In this document: piece after piece, positions 17,370 through 27,141 of the stretch
How the letters are laid out: each line of letters starts with the position of its first letter
Position numbering within the stretch: position 1 is the first letter of the stretch
NCBI RefSeq assembly: GCF_000498755.1
Contig: NZ_AXUS01000020.1
Location: 1 to 64,000 of the forward strand
DNA: 64,000 nucleotides
Direction of reading: 5' to 3'
From: Clostridioides mangenotii TR
GTDB taxonomy: Bacteria; Bacillota; Clostridia; Peptostreptococcales; Peptostreptococcaceae
The notes under the pieces: generated by a model
Told to the model about the DNA's origin: nothing
What the model saw: the letters and a program-made list of their open reading frames with translations, nothing else
Databases searched by the model: none
Made by a program: the position numbers and the translations under genes

Positions 17370-18384
17370 TAATGAATTTAATCGTATATACATAGGATTT
17401 TTCTCAGCTTTTTTTATTGTATCTTCTATATTTATTGTATTTATAATCAATATAAACAAATTTGAATTTGATCTTATCAAACAGATCTCTCTATTTTATG
17501 TCGTACTTGTATTAATTATTGTTGCAGGTCTTTTATATAAACTTAGAAAGGCTTTTTTAGAAGTTATAAATAACTTAGAAAATATTGTTGAAGATACAAT
17601 TAATGAAAAGCTAGTAATTGATACATATGAAGATACAATTTTATCTTCGTTAGAGTACAAACTTTATAAATACATAAAAGTATCTCAAAATAATAAACTT
17701 GAAATAGAAAATGAACGAAACAAAATAAATGCATTAGTTGCAGATATATCGCATCAGACAAAAACGCCGATATCCAATTTAGTTTTATTTAGCCAACTGA
17801 TTTTAGAAAACAAAGACCTCGACGAGTACAGTAGAGATATACTAAAGGACATCAATCTACAGTCAGAAAGGCTTAATTTTCTTATACAATCTCTAATAAA
17901 AATGTCTAGATTAGAAAGTGGAGTAATTTTACCTAGTAAAAGTGAAACAAAAATTATAGATACAATAACGGTAGCTGTTCAAGAGATATATCCTATTGCA
18001 GAGATCAAAAATATAGATATACATATTGAGGGAGATAGAAAAATTACTGCAAATTACGATGGAAAATGGACAAAAGAAGCAGTTGTGAATATATTAGAAA
18101 ATGCTATCAAGTACAGCAAAGAAGATCAATCTATAAAAATAAATTTAGTATCTCATGAACTATTCAATAGGATAGATATAGAAGACAGCGGGATTGGAAT
18201 AAATGAAACAGAATTAAACAGTGTATTTAGACGGTTTTATAGATGTAAAAATTCAAATCAACAAGAGGGGATAGGGATAGGTCTATATCTTGCAAGAGAG
18301 ATAATTGCAGTTCAAGGAGGATTTATAAAAGTTACATCAAAAGTAAATGAAGGATCAACTTTTTCAGTATTTTTACCAACCTAA
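17359..18384 (+). CDS. Sensor histidine kinase, intramembrane-sensing type
   Basis: 341-aa kinase with two N-terminal transmembrane segments (~12-34 and ~45-65) separated by only about ten residues, so there is no extracellular sensor domain. This short-loop form is typical of BceS-like kinases that sense through their partner ABC transporter. The H-box is ADISHQTKTPISNL and the ATPase blocks are NILENAIKYSK, DSGIGI and GIGIGLYLAREI. ATG 17359 lies 8 nt from GGTGG and overlaps the regulator by 11 nt. Confidence 0.85.
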   Translation: MENNNEFNRIYIGFFSAFFIVSSIFIVFIININKFEFDLIKQISLFYVVLVLIIVAGLLYKLRKAFLEVINNLENIVEDTINEKLVIDTYEDTILSSLEYKLYKYIKVSQNNKLEIENERNKINALVADISHQTKTPISNLVLFSQLILENKDLDEYSRDILKDINLQSERLNFLIQSLIKMSRLESGVILPSKSETKIIDTITVAVQEIYPIAEIKNIDIHIEGDRKITANYDGKWTKEAVVNILENAIKYSKEDQSIKINLVSHELFNRIDIEDSGIGINETELNSVFRRFYRCKNSNQQEGIGIGLYLAREIIAVQGGFIKVTSKVNEGSTFSVFLPT

Positions 18385-18485
18385 ATAAAATGTGTCACAA
18401 TTGTTATATTAGAGACACTAGTTTGTTATATTTATTGTTTATATTAAGAGTATAAATAAATTATTTAATGATTAGGGAGGATAAA

Positions 18486-19172
18486 ATGAACATTCTTGAG
18501 ACTAGAGGTCTAGAAAAATATTATGGAGAAAAAGAAAATTTAGTTAAGGCGCTTGATGGAGTCGATATAAATATAAAGGTTGGGGAATTCGTGTGTATTG
18601 TGGGTACATCTGGTAGTGGAAAGAGTACACTTCTTCACATGCTTGGCGGACTTGATAGACCAACTAAGGGATCGGTAGTAATTGATAAAAGAGATATGTT
18701 TAGTATGAAAGATGATGAACTTACTATTTTTAGACGCAGAAATATAGGGTTTGTGTTTCAAAGCTATAATTTGATTCCAATACTAAATGTATATGAAAAT
18801 ATAGTTTTACCAATAGAACTTGATGGAAATAAAATAGATGTAGAATACGTAGACAGTATAATCAATACTTTGGGTCTAAATGATAAGATAGATAGACTTC
18901 CAAATAATCTTTCTGGTGGACAACAACAAAGGGTAGCAATAGCTAGAAGTTTGGCCACTAAACCTTCGATAATACTGGCAGATGAGCCGACTGGTAACTT
19001 GGATACCAAAACAGAGCAAGAAGTTTTGGGACTTTTAAAAATTACAAGTAAAAAGTTTAATCAGACAATAGTTATGATTACTCACAATGAACAGGTAGCT
19101 CAAATGGCAGATAGGATAATTAGAATTGAAGATGGAAAGATATTTGGAGGTAGTGGATATGCTTCAAAATAA
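18486..19172 (+). CDS. ABC transporter ATPase, LolD/MacB/BceA type
   Basis: 228-aa ATPase with Walker A GTSGSGKST, Q-loop FVFQSYNLIPILNVYENI, signature LSGGQQQRVAIARSLA and Walker B IILADEPTGNLD. The SGKST/FQSYNLIP combination is the MacB/LolD/BceA class that works with FtsX-domain permeases. GGGAGG 6 nt upstream selects ATG 18486. The end overlaps the permease start by 14 nt. Expected role: drive expulsion or detoxification of envelope-active peptides. Confidence 0.88.
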   Translation: MNILETRGLEKYYGEKENLVKALDGVDINIKVGEFVCIVGTSGSGKSTLLHMLGGLDRPTKGSVVIDKRDMFSMKDDELTIFRRRNIGFVFQSYNLIPILNVYENIVLPIELDGNKIDVEYVDSIINTLGLNDKIDRLPNNLSGGQQQRVAIARSLATKPSIILADEPTGNLDTKTEQEVLGLLKITSKKFNQTIVMITHNEQVAQMADRIIRIEDGKIFGGSGYASK

Positions 19173-21765
19173 CAATAAATCGACAATAAAAAAACTAAGC
19201 AATAAGGTACTTAGAGAAAATAAAATGAGAAATATATTTGCAATTATGGCAATTGCACTTACAACGCTTCTTATTACAACGACTATAACCGCTGGAACAA
19301 CTCTTTATACAACGAGTCAAAAGTACAATATGATAAGTTCATATGGTATAGATGCGGATGGATATATAATTGGAAATAAAAAAACTTTAGATAAATTGTA
19401 TTCTCATGAAAATGTTGATAAGGTTGGGATAGAGCAATTTGCAAGTAAAGGAAAATTAAAGAATAAAGAACTTCTAAACGAAGGGGTATATTTAGATGCG
19501 GGAATAAATAAAGAAGTTATAGAAATGATGGCTATTGTGCCTATTGAAGGTAAGTTACCTAAGACATCGAATGAAGTGTTTATGCCGACTTGGGTTCTAG
19601 AAATACTTGGTGTAGATAAAAAAGTAGGAGAGAATATTAATCTAGATGTTGTTGTTGATGACAAAGTAAAGACTATCGGATTTAAATTGTCGGGATACTA
19701 TGAATCTCTAGTTCCTAGGGGTTCTGGAAGAACACGAGTGTTTGTTTCAGACGATTTTATCGATAAATACAATAAAGATATACTAAAAGAAAAGAACTCT
19801 AGGTCTGCCTTTGTGATTCTAAAAAATGTAGATAAAGACTCTTCTTATAAAGATGTTGAAAATAAATTAAAAGAAGTAACAAAGGATATTGGTGCGTCTA
19901 AGTACAAAGTCCATCCTAAATACGATGATGCAGTTACTTCTTCTTCAGATAAAACGGCTTTTATAACATCTGCCGTTGCTGGTATTTTACTAGTGATTTT
20001 TACTGGATATTTGATTATTTACAATATATTTTATATATCTGTAAACAGAGATATAAGGCTTTATGGGCTACTTAAAACAATTGGAACTACTTCAAAGCAA
20101 CTTCGAAAAATAATTATAAAGCAGGCTTTAACATTGTCTTTAGTGGGTATCCCTATAGGGTTATTACTAGGACACCTATTATCAAAATTATTAGTTCCAC
20201 TTGCTTTTAGATTTACCATATTCGGAAATATAGTTGTGGTTTCACCTAATATATACGTATTTATAGTTTCTATTCTATTTTCATTGGCTACAGTATTTAT
20301 CAGCTGTAGAAAACCAGGAAAAGTTGCAGGGAAAGTGTCTCCAATAGAAGCTGTCAAATACGTGTCATCTGACTCGGATTCAAAGAAATCTAAGAAGAAG
20401 AGTAAAAAAGGTGTTCATGGTGCCAAGATACACAAAATGGCTTGGTCTAATTTATTTAAAAACAAAAAAAGGGTAATTTTATCGATCTTATCGATAACAC
20501 TTAGCGCTCTTATAGTGATATTTACAATAAATGCTAGCTTAGGAATGGACCCTGAGAAACACGCTGACAAACAGATGAATTACGATATATCTATTACAAA
20601 TAGCGATTTTTACGACAGTGAAAAATATGTTCCAATAACACAGCATTTTATAAATAACTTAAAGTTGTCGGACTTTGTAGATTATGTAGATTTAGTTCAT
20701 GAAGCTATTGTTCCGACTATAGGTGGAAATATGTATAACTTTGGAGTGGATATACATTTAGACGGTAAGTTGAAAAAAGAAATAGATAGTCAACAAAATA
20801 TAGATGGTTATAAAGGATATAATGAGTATACAAAATCGGGAAACGGCAATCCAAATGGAAAAGCTGATTTTATCAACACAGGAGTACAGGCAATAGAAAG
20901 AGAAAGATTAGATGAAAGACTGAAAAATGCGAAAGTTATAGATGGTAAGGTAGATAGTTTAGACTTTATGGGAGATAATGGCTTAATATACTACACTAAA
21001 GCAGGAAAGAGCGATTTTATAAAAGCAGGAGAAAAGTTACCTGTTACTTTTATAATGAGGGATACAAAGGGTAATGTTGAAAATGTAACCAAAGAATTCA
21101 ACGTAATTGCAGTAGTAGAAGATGCGGACAAAGAAAGTTCAGGTATTGACCTTGCAATGTTTAATATCAACGAAAATACTTTCAAAAATATATTCAAAAA
21201 ATATGATGATAGTATAAGTAGAATTGACATAAAATTGAAAGATAATGCTAATATAAAATACGCAGATAAAGCTATTGAAAAATTAGTACTTGACACTGGA
21301 AATAGCGGTCTTAAATACTTATCTAAAAATTACTACATCGAGTCGCTGATAGAGTTTAAGGTGATATTAATGATAATAGGACTTAGCATATCGGCGGTAC
21401 TAGGTACAATTGGAGCTATTAATATAATAAATACTGTATTCACAGGAATATTTGCACGACGTGTTGAATTTGCAATGTTAGAATCGATTGGAATGACTAA
21501 GAAACAGTTGAGACAGATGGTGACGTTCGAAGGTCTTTACTATATATTGTTTTCAATGATATTTATTATACCCCTTGGAGCTTTAGTTGCATATTTAGCT
21601 CCTATGGCACTTCCTATATACAGTGGATTTAATATAAAACTATACCTTATATCTGTGTCGATATGCTTTATAGTAATATCTATATTAATGCTATCAGTTC
21701 CTGTAATAGGATATAAAATAGTGAGTAAAGACGGCATAGTTGAAAGGCTCAGAATATCAGAGTAG
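19159..21765 (+). CDS. FtsX-domain ABC permease, antimicrobial-peptide type
   Basis: 868-aa membrane protein with two FtsX-like four-helix modules (helices near residues 30, 275-400 and in the C-terminal 130 residues) and large extracellular segments between them. ETIGTTSKQLRKIIIKQ-like and ESIGMTKKQLRQMVTFEG blocks are FtsX coupling helices. GGAGG 8 nt upstream makes ATG 19159 the start; earlier in-frame ATGs lie inside the ATPase gene. It completes a kinase-regulator-ATPase-permease module. The substrate is unknown. Confidence 0.85.
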   Translation: MLQNNNKSTIKKLSNKVLRENKMRNIFAIMAIALTTLLITTTITAGTTLYTTSQKYNMISSYGIDADGYIIGNKKTLDKLYSHENVDKVGIEQFASKGKLKNKELLNEGVYLDAGINKEVIEMMAIVPIEGKLPKTSNEVFMPTWVLEILGVDKKVGENINLDVVVDDKVKTIGFKLSGYYESLVPRGSGRTRVFVSDDFIDKYNKDILKEKNSRSAFVILKNVDKDSSYKDVENKLKEVTKDIGASKYKVHPKYDDAVTSSSDKTAFITSAVAGILLVIFTGYLIIYNIFYISVNRDIRLYGLLKTIGTTSKQLRKIIIKQALTLSLVGIPIGLLLGHLLSKLLVPLAFRFTIFGNIVVVSPNIYVFIVSILFSLATVFISCRKPGKVAGKVSPIEAVKYVSSDSDSKKSKKKSKKGVHGAKIHKMAWSNLFKNKKRVILSILSITLSALIVIFTINASLGMDPEKHADKQMNYDISITNSDFYDSEKYVPITQHFINNLKLSDFVDYVDLVHEAIVPTIGGNMYNFGVDIHLDGKLKKEIDSQQNIDGYKGYNEYTKSGNGNPNGKADFINTGVQAIERERLDERLKNAKVIDGKVDSLDFMGDNGLIYYTKAGKSDFIKAGEKLPVTFIMRDTKGNVENVTKEFNVIAVVEDADKESSGIDLAMFNINENTFKNIFKKYDDSISRIDIKLKDNANIKYADKAIEKLVLDTGNSGLKYLSKNYYIESLIEFKVILMIIGLSISAVLGTIGAINIINTVFTGIFARRVEFAMLESIGMTKKQLRQMVTFEGLYYILFSMIFIIPLGALVAYLAPMALPIYSGFNIKLYLISVSICFIVISILMLSVPVIGYKIVSKDGIVERLRISE

Positions 21766-22015
21766 CGTTTAAATAAAAAAAGAGTTTTGTAAGAAATGGG
21801 TAAGAAAAATGAACAAATAAAATTCGATAATAAATATGGCAAGCAAGACGACAGTTATAACAATAATAAATTTAAAAAATTTTATTATTTATGGTATTAT
21901 AACAAAATATTGACAATAAAGTAATTTAAGAGCAATATATGGTAAAATATATGTATGATTTTATAAATAATGTACAAAAATATAAATATGTATTATTATT
22001 CAATTTAAAGGAGGA

Positions 22016-24004
22016 GTGCCTATATTTACATATATTTTAATTCTGTTAATTTGTATACTGCTTTCAAACGTGATAAGTAGATTTTTACCATATTTATCAA
22101 TTCCTATAATACAGATCGTTATGGGTGCGATTATTGTAATAATAAATCCGATGTTTAATATAGAACTCGATCCACATACATTTTTGTTGATGTTTATCGC
22201 TCCACTTCTTTTTTACGATGGAAAACGTGTCGATAAGAGATCACTTTGGAAAGAAAGAAAAAATATACTGTTAATGGCGTTGGCATTGGTATTTGCAACG
22301 GTATTTATAGTTGGAATACTTATAAACTGGCTGGTTCCACCAATTTCATTAGCCGCTGCATTTGCGCTTGCAGCAGCTTTATCACCTACAGATTATGTTG
22401 CAGTTAGTGCGCTTTCTAAAAAAATTGACCTTCCCAACAAAGTGGTTCACATAATAGAGGGAGAGGGTCTTATGAACGATGCCTCAGGTATCGTATGTTT
22501 TAAATTTGCGCTTACAGCAGTACTTACGGGTACATTTTCCATTTTTAATGCAACTGAGAATTTCTTTTTGGTTGCAATAGGAGGGGTAATTGTAGGTTTA
22601 ATTTTAGAAATGTTTCTTATTTATTTTGAAAAATGGATAAATAGCCTTGGAATGGAGGATTTGACTGTAGAAGTACTACTTCAAATATTAACACCATTTG
22701 TAGTTTATCTAATTTCAGAAGAGGTATTTAAAGTTTCGGGGGTACTGGCTGTAGTAGCTGCTGGAATGGTATATTCAGTGTCTATTAAAAAACCAAAAAT
22801 AAATAATGCAAGGCTTAAAGAAGTATCTGAAAATACATGGTCGGTACTTGTTTATATCTTAAATGGATTTGTATTCATGATAGTTGGACTTCAACTTCCT
22901 AACATAATTAAAACAGCTTATCTAGAAGCTACAATCAATACACCTGTTGCCATTTTATATATTCTGATTATATCATTTGTTCTCTTATTTCTTAGATTTA
23001 TTTGGGTATTATTTATGTACAGTATTGGTGATAAATCGAGTGAGGGCAGTATAAAAGTAAACTGGTTCGATGCACTCTTAACTTCGCTATCTGGAGTTAG
23101 GGGTTCTGTTACACTTGCAACGATTCTTTCTATTCCGCTAACTCTGAACAATGGTAATCCGTTTCCTAATAGAGACTTAATTTTATTTTTGGCAGTTGGA
23201 GTAATGCTGGTAACGCTTTTGATCGCGACATTTATACTGCCATTGTTAGCGAAAAAGGATACTTCAGAAGAATATGATTACTCAGAGAAGCTTAAGAAGG
23301 CTCAAATAAGAGTGTGGAGAGAGACTATAGAGACACTAAAGTCTAAAGAATCGGATAATCCATATGTAGGTATGGCCATTGCAGAGTACAAGTATCAAAT
23401 CAGTCAAATTGAAAGAGGAAATACGTATTATAAAAGCTGGGAAATTAGAAGCAAAGAAGAGAAAAAATTGCTTATAAAATGTTTTAAAAAGGAAATTGAG
23501 AATACACATAGATTATTAGAAGAAAATGAGATCGATGAAGATGTAGCGTTCGATTGTGAAGGCATACTCGAGAATAAAATTAGGATAGAATCTTTGGCAA
23601 CAGCAGCATCTATTGGATTTAAAAGACTATCTAGGATGTTGATGCTTTATAAACGAAGAAAAAAAGTTACAACTTTTGAAGAGAAAACTAGAATGATAGC
23701 AATACAAGATACGCATGCGATTAATGCGGATTATATAATAGAGTACCTAAAAAATAATATAAACGAAGAGAATGAAAAAACATACAACAAAGTAATTGAG
23801 TACTACAAAGGTATAAAATTGATGTCGAGAAGACCGATAATAAGAAGAGTTGATAAAGACGAAAAGAAAAAAATAGAAGTAATTTCACTTCAAATAGAGA
23901 GACATACTATACAGAGTTTGTTTGAAAGAGGGATTATAAATTGGAATATCGCATCTGAACTAAGAAAAAATCTAAACTATATTGAAAGTGACACACTAAG
24001 TTAA
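22016..24004 (+). CDS. Na+/H+ antiporter, CPA1 family
   Basis: 662-aa monovalent cation/proton antiporter. The N-terminal ~420 residues hold about 12 membrane segments with ALSPTDYVAVSAL and EGEGLMNDASGIV, the ion-binding Asp motifs of NhaP/YjcE antiporters. The last ~240 residues are a charged, helical cytosolic domain. The GTG at 22016 is only 1 nt from a perfect AAAGGAGG, too close for normal initiation. That site is ideally spaced (7 nt) for the ATA at 22022, which would give a protein two residues shorter. The true initiation codon is therefore uncertain. Confidence 0.85.
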   Translation: MPIFTYILILLICILLSNVISRFLPYLSIPIIQIVMGAIIVIINPMFNIELDPHTFLLMFIAPLLFYDGKRVDKRSLWKERKNILLMALALVFATVFIVGILINWLVPPISLAAAFALAAALSPTDYVAVSALSKKIDLPNKVVHIIEGEGLMNDASGIVCFKFALTAVLTGTFSIFNATENFFLVAIGGVIVGLILEMFLIYFEKWINSLGMEDLTVEVLLQILTPFVVYLISEEVFKVSGVLAVVAAGMVYSVSIKKPKINNARLKEVSENTWSVLVYILNGFVFMIVGLQLPNIIKTAYLEATINTPVAILYILIISFVLLFLRFIWVLFMYSIGDKSSEGSIKVNWFDALLTSLSGVRGSVTLATILSIPLTLNNGNPFPNRDLILFLAVGVMLVTLLIATFILPLLAKKDTSEEYDYSEKLKKAQIRVWRETIETLKSKESDNPYVGMAIAEYKYQISQIERGNTYYKSWEIRSKEEKKLLIKCFKKEIENTHRLLEENEIDEDVAFDCEGILENKIRIESLATAASIGFKRLSRMLMLYKRRKKVTTFEEKTRMIAIQDTHAINADYIIEYLKNNINEENEKTYNKVIEYYKGIKLMSRRPIIRRVDKDEKKKIEVISLQIERHTIQSLFERGIINWNIASELRKNLNYIESDTLS

Positions 24005-24101
24005 GTTAATTAAAATGCACATGCGATTAGTATCTTATAAATAAAAATCATTTAAATATAAGACAAAGGCCATATGAATGATAATTCATCATAAAGTGTA
24101 T

Positions 24102-24221
24102 TGAACATGATCGTTAGAAAAGACATAATGTAAATCAATGTAATTTAATTTATTGTAAAGATGAATTAACGAGTAAGTTATTTAGATGTATACTTAATAT
24201 AAGCAATGAATATAATAGTAA
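24102..24221 (+). promoter_or_regulatory. Candidate promoters of the antitoxin-like RNA
   Basis: TATAAT at 24211-24216 sits 6-7 nt ahead of the conserved AGGATCACA start of the RNA, the right distance for a -10 box, but its -35 is weak. A second possible promoter, TTGAAC, 17 nt, CATAAT, lies around 24102-24131. Confidence 0.4.
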
Positions 24222-24326
24222 AAGGATCACATCTAAATGGTCGTTAGGTGTCGCTTCTTATATGATAAAAAACTTAATCAATGTCAGAAACATCCGAATG
24301 GCCTTTCGGGTGTTTCTTTATTTTTT
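24222..24326 (+). ncRNA. Putative antisense antitoxin RNA, convergent to a small membrane peptide
   Basis: About 105 nt. A 5' stem pairs ACATCTAA (24229-24236) with TTAGGTGT (24244-24251). The 3' end is a 13-bp terminator hairpin, AGAAACATCCGAA (24286-24298) with TTCGGGTGTTTCT (24305-24317), one G-U pair, followed by a T-rich tail. A diverged copy at 1194-1293 keeps both stems and the spacing, which supports a conserved RNA. Its 3' half is antisense to the 3' end of the coding sequence on the other strand, the geometry of TxpA/RatA and BsrG/SR4 type I modules. Confidence 0.5.
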
Positions 24327-24447
24327 GTATCTTATCATCTATTTCCATATAGTTACCAAGCAGTAAATCTATTTGTACTAGAACCTTATTAATAGCAAAT
24401 AGAATACTAGCAATAAATGCTAACATACTTAAAATAACTATTTCCAT
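24274..24447 (-). CDS. Small membrane peptide, candidate type I toxin
   Basis: 57-aa peptide: one long hydrophobic N-terminal helix (MEIVILSMLAFIASILFAIN and a few more residues), then a polar, Lys-rich tail with KIQKIKKHPKGH. AAAGGA 9 nt upstream chooses the ATG at 24447 over one at 24465. The start region TTTCCATAT (24441-24449 on the + strand) is exactly complementary to ATATGGAAA (24481-24489) in the 5' leader, so the mRNA can hide its own start codon, a hallmark of type I toxin mRNAs. The terminator of the opposing RNA lies inside its last codons. The family is not recognised. A non-toxic small membrane protein is the alternative. Confidence 0.5.
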   Translation of the reverse strand: MEIVILSMLAFIASILFAINKVLVQIDLLLGNYMEIDDKIQKIKKHPKGHSDVSDID

Positions 24448-24484
24448 ATAGACACATCCTTTCATGAAGGTTGAAACTCAATAT

Positions 24485-24515
24485 GGAAACGACACCTGTT
24501 TTTAGTTGTGATCCT
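24485..24515 (-). repeat. Inverted copy of the RNA 5' motif in the small-peptide leader
   Basis: Read on the - strand this is AGGATCACAACTAAA followed by AGGTGTCGTTTCC. It matches the 5' end of the opposing RNA (AGGATCACATCTAAA ... AGGTGTCGCTTC, 24223-24258). Both transcripts would therefore begin with nearly the same sequence, and the locus is bounded by a ~30-bp imperfect inverted repeat. Confidence 0.5.
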
Positions 24516-24693
24516 ATTAATACATTATTCAAATAAACTGTATAAAAAACCCAACTGCGTAGAAAAAAGCAATAAATAACTGTCAAACCATTGGAATAAC
24601 TTGCGTAACAAAAATAAAAATATTTTTATTTCAATAAAGATAATTAACTTTAATATTAAGTTAAATACATAATAAAATCAGTATAAATAAATA

Positions 24694-24765
24694 GGAATCT
24701 AGATCTGTTAGATTAATAAGTTTTTAATGCTCAAAAACTTATTAAACTAACATAATTTAGATTCC
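24694..24765 (-). terminator. Long hairpin at the end of the kinase operon
   Basis: GGAATCTA pairs with TAGATTCC, and inside it AATAAGTTTTT pairs with AAAAACTTATT, with GTTAG/CTAAC between them. It lies 40 nt past the kinase stop on the - strand. The T tract is weak (ATTTATTT), so termination may be partial. Confidence 0.55.
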
Positions 24766-24804
24766 CTGTAATGTTTACAATATATTTTATTTACTATAGA
24801 AAAA

Positions 24805-26357
24805 TTACTCAAGTGGTATCTTTAACATAAACGTGGTACCAACGTCTATTTTACTGGTAACATCGATTGTACCGCCGTGTCTGGTAATAATCCACTTTGC
24901 TATTGCTAATCCAAGACCTGTACCTCCAGTTTCTCTAGTTCTGGACTTATCAGCTCTGTAGAATCTATCGAAAATCTTTGGAAGATCTTCTTTAGACATA
25001 CCTATACCTGTGTCTTTAATAACAATAGTTGCTTTATTATCAGTTGCATAAGAAGATAGAGTTATTTCACCGCCATACTTAGTGTACTTGATGCTGTTAT
25101 CTACAAACACTCGAAGTGCTTCTTTAAGTAAATTTCTATCTGCATTTATATTTATAGGTTCATTTAAATCAGACTTTATAATATGTCTTCCTTCATCTAT
25201 AAGGTTGCTCTCTTTAACTAAGTTATCGATAAGGTCGTTTAATTTAAACATGTCCTTATTAAACCTCTGGGTATTCTTATCACCTCTAGCTAAGAATAGA
25301 AGCTGTTCTATAAGACTTTTCATATTTTCTGATTCCGATTCAATTGCTGTAATAGATTCATCTAATACAGCTTTGTCGTCTTTACCCCAGCGGCTAAGCA
25401 TTCTAGCGTAACCTTGTATAACTGTAAGTGGAGTTCTAAGTTCGTGTGACGCATCTGAAACAAATTGATTTTGTGTTTCGTAGGATTCTTGAATTCTGTC
25501 TAGCATACCGTTAAATGTGTTTGCTAGATCTTTAAGTTCATTTTGAGATCCTAAGATGTTTAATCTAGTGTCTATATTGTTAATAGTAATATCTTTAACT
25601 GTTCTATTCATATCGTCAATAGGTCTCAGTATCTTTTTAGTTTTAATAGATACTTTTATTAGTGAAATAAGTGTAATAACACCTTCAATAACAAATAACA
25701 CAAGTATCAAAGTGCCAATTAGCCACACATCTTCTGTAAGGTCGTACGACATATCTAATTGAATATTATTTTTGCCAACTTTTACAGTTTCCTCAAGCTT
25801 ATAGTTAATAGATAAATTTCTTTTAAACAAGAAGTTTATATTGTATTTATTATTAGTATCTTTGTAGATATCTAAATATCTATTTTTGTACACTTTGTGG
25901 GACTTTCCAACTTCTCTCCCTTAATAGTACTATTTTTATAGATAAGTTTATTTTTATTGTCGTAAATACTAACATTGGTTGAATCGTATTTATTCAACAA
26001 ACCAAGTACTTTTTTAGTATCTTTATTTACACTCTTATTTGAAGTTATTTTCTCCTCAGTTATATAGTTTGAGTAGGAATAGAGCTGTTTATCTAAGCTT
26101 TGTTCTGTTCTGGCGATTACAAATGCACCTGTCGCTACAGCCATAAACAAATTTAGAGTTATAAAAACGCTAAACATTCTAAAAAAGTACATAATATTTA
26201 ATTTTAATACTATAGACAGTCTGAATTTTTCAAGCATCGATTGGTAGGCATTGCTAGCTAATTCTTTTATTTCTCTAACTATGAATATAAATACAACAGA
26301 AGCTTTACTAGATTCCTTATTAAATTTTATATCGTCAAATTTATGTTTATTCTTCAT
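24805..26357 (-). CDS. Sensor histidine kinase (apparent frameshift)
   Basis: Kinase of ~518 aa if one C is restored in CCC at 25899-25901 (+ strand GGG). Upstream frame residues 1-~155 end in KLESP; the downstream frame resumes with KVYKNRYLDIYKD. Two membrane segments flank an extracellular domain, then HAMP, the H-box FVSDASHELRTPLTVIQGY and ATPase motifs including DTGIGM and GGTGLGLAIAKW. It follows its response regulator with an 11-nt overlap. Four genes on this strand (27990 to 24805) appear to form one operon with a small membrane protein and a UBA/DUF4342 protein. Confidence 0.82.
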
Positions 26358-27030
26358 ACTTTATCACATATCCAACCCCTCTAACTGTGTAAATAAATTT
26401 CTCACTGTATATATCATCAATTTTACTTCTGAGATATCTAATGTACACATCGACAATATTGGTATCACCGTAGTAGTCAAAGCCCCAGACTTTTTCTAAA
26501 ATAATATCTCTCGATAATACTCTGTCTTTATTTTCCACTAAGTACTTAAGTAAATCGAACTCTCTCTTTGTGAGTTCAATTACATCGTCTTGATATTTTA
26601 CTATGTACTTATCAAGATCTATATTTAAGTTACCAAGTGTAAGAGTGTTGCTTTCCTCTACATAAGATTTTTTTCTCTTTAAAATAACTCTTATTCTAGC
26701 TAAAAGTTCTTCTATTTCAAATGGTTTAGTTACATAATCATCAGCGCCGAGATCTAATCCACTTACTTTTTCAAAAGTTTCATCTCTAGCCGTAAGCATT
26801 ATTACTGGTGTATCTTTTAGTTCGCGAAGTCGTCTAAGGACTTCCATACCACTAAGACCTGGTAGCATTATATCCAGCAAAATCAAATCGTAATTATTTT
26901 CAATAGCAAGCGTAAGAGCTTCTTTACCGTTACCAGACTTTTCAATTGTATAGCCTTCATAATTTAATTCTAACTCAAGGTAACGAGCTAACTTTACCTC
27001 ATCTTCTACTATAAGGATATTTCCCTTCAT
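26347..27030 (-). CDS. OmpR-family response regulator
   Basis: 227-aa regulator, receiver with VEDE, phospho-Asp in LILLDIMLPGLSG and the Lys in DDYVTKPFEI, then a winged helix ending YTVRGVGYVIKYEE. GGAGGG 5 nt upstream selects the ATG at 27030 over an in-frame GTG 21 nt earlier. It overlaps the kinase gene start by 11 nt. It probably reports envelope stress, judging from the membrane-protein neighbours, but the regulon is not visible. Confidence 0.88.
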   Translation of the reverse strand: MKGNILIVEDEVKLARYLELELNYEGYTIEKSGNGKEALTLAIENNYDLILLDIMLPGLSGMEVLRRLRELKDTPVIMLTARDETFEKVSGLDLGADDYVTKPFEIEELLARIRVILKRKKSYVEESNTLTLGNLNIDLDKYIVKYQDDVIELTKREFDLLKYLVENKDRVLSRDIILEKVWGFDYYGDTNIVDVYIRYLRSKIDDIYSEKFIYTVRGVGYVIKYEE

Positions 27031-27141
27031 AGATCCCTCCATAGTTCCCACTAATATATTAAGTTGTATTCTTATATCCTATAATAGCAAAAAGATACTG
27101 AAAATACACACATATTTTCAATATCCTAAATGCTATTTTTA

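Larger units (their letters stand above)
24448..24804. other. Intergenic region between the small peptide and the histidine kinase
   Basis: It holds the leader of the small peptide, AT-rich sequence, and a large hairpin at 24694-24765 that ends the kinase transcript. I see no gene. Confidence 0.5.

Noticed and set aside
21790-21925. 42-codon frame before the Na+/H+ antiporter
   Set aside because: No ribosome binding site and an Asn/Lys/Tyr-biased product expected from AT-rich DNA; kept out of the annotation.
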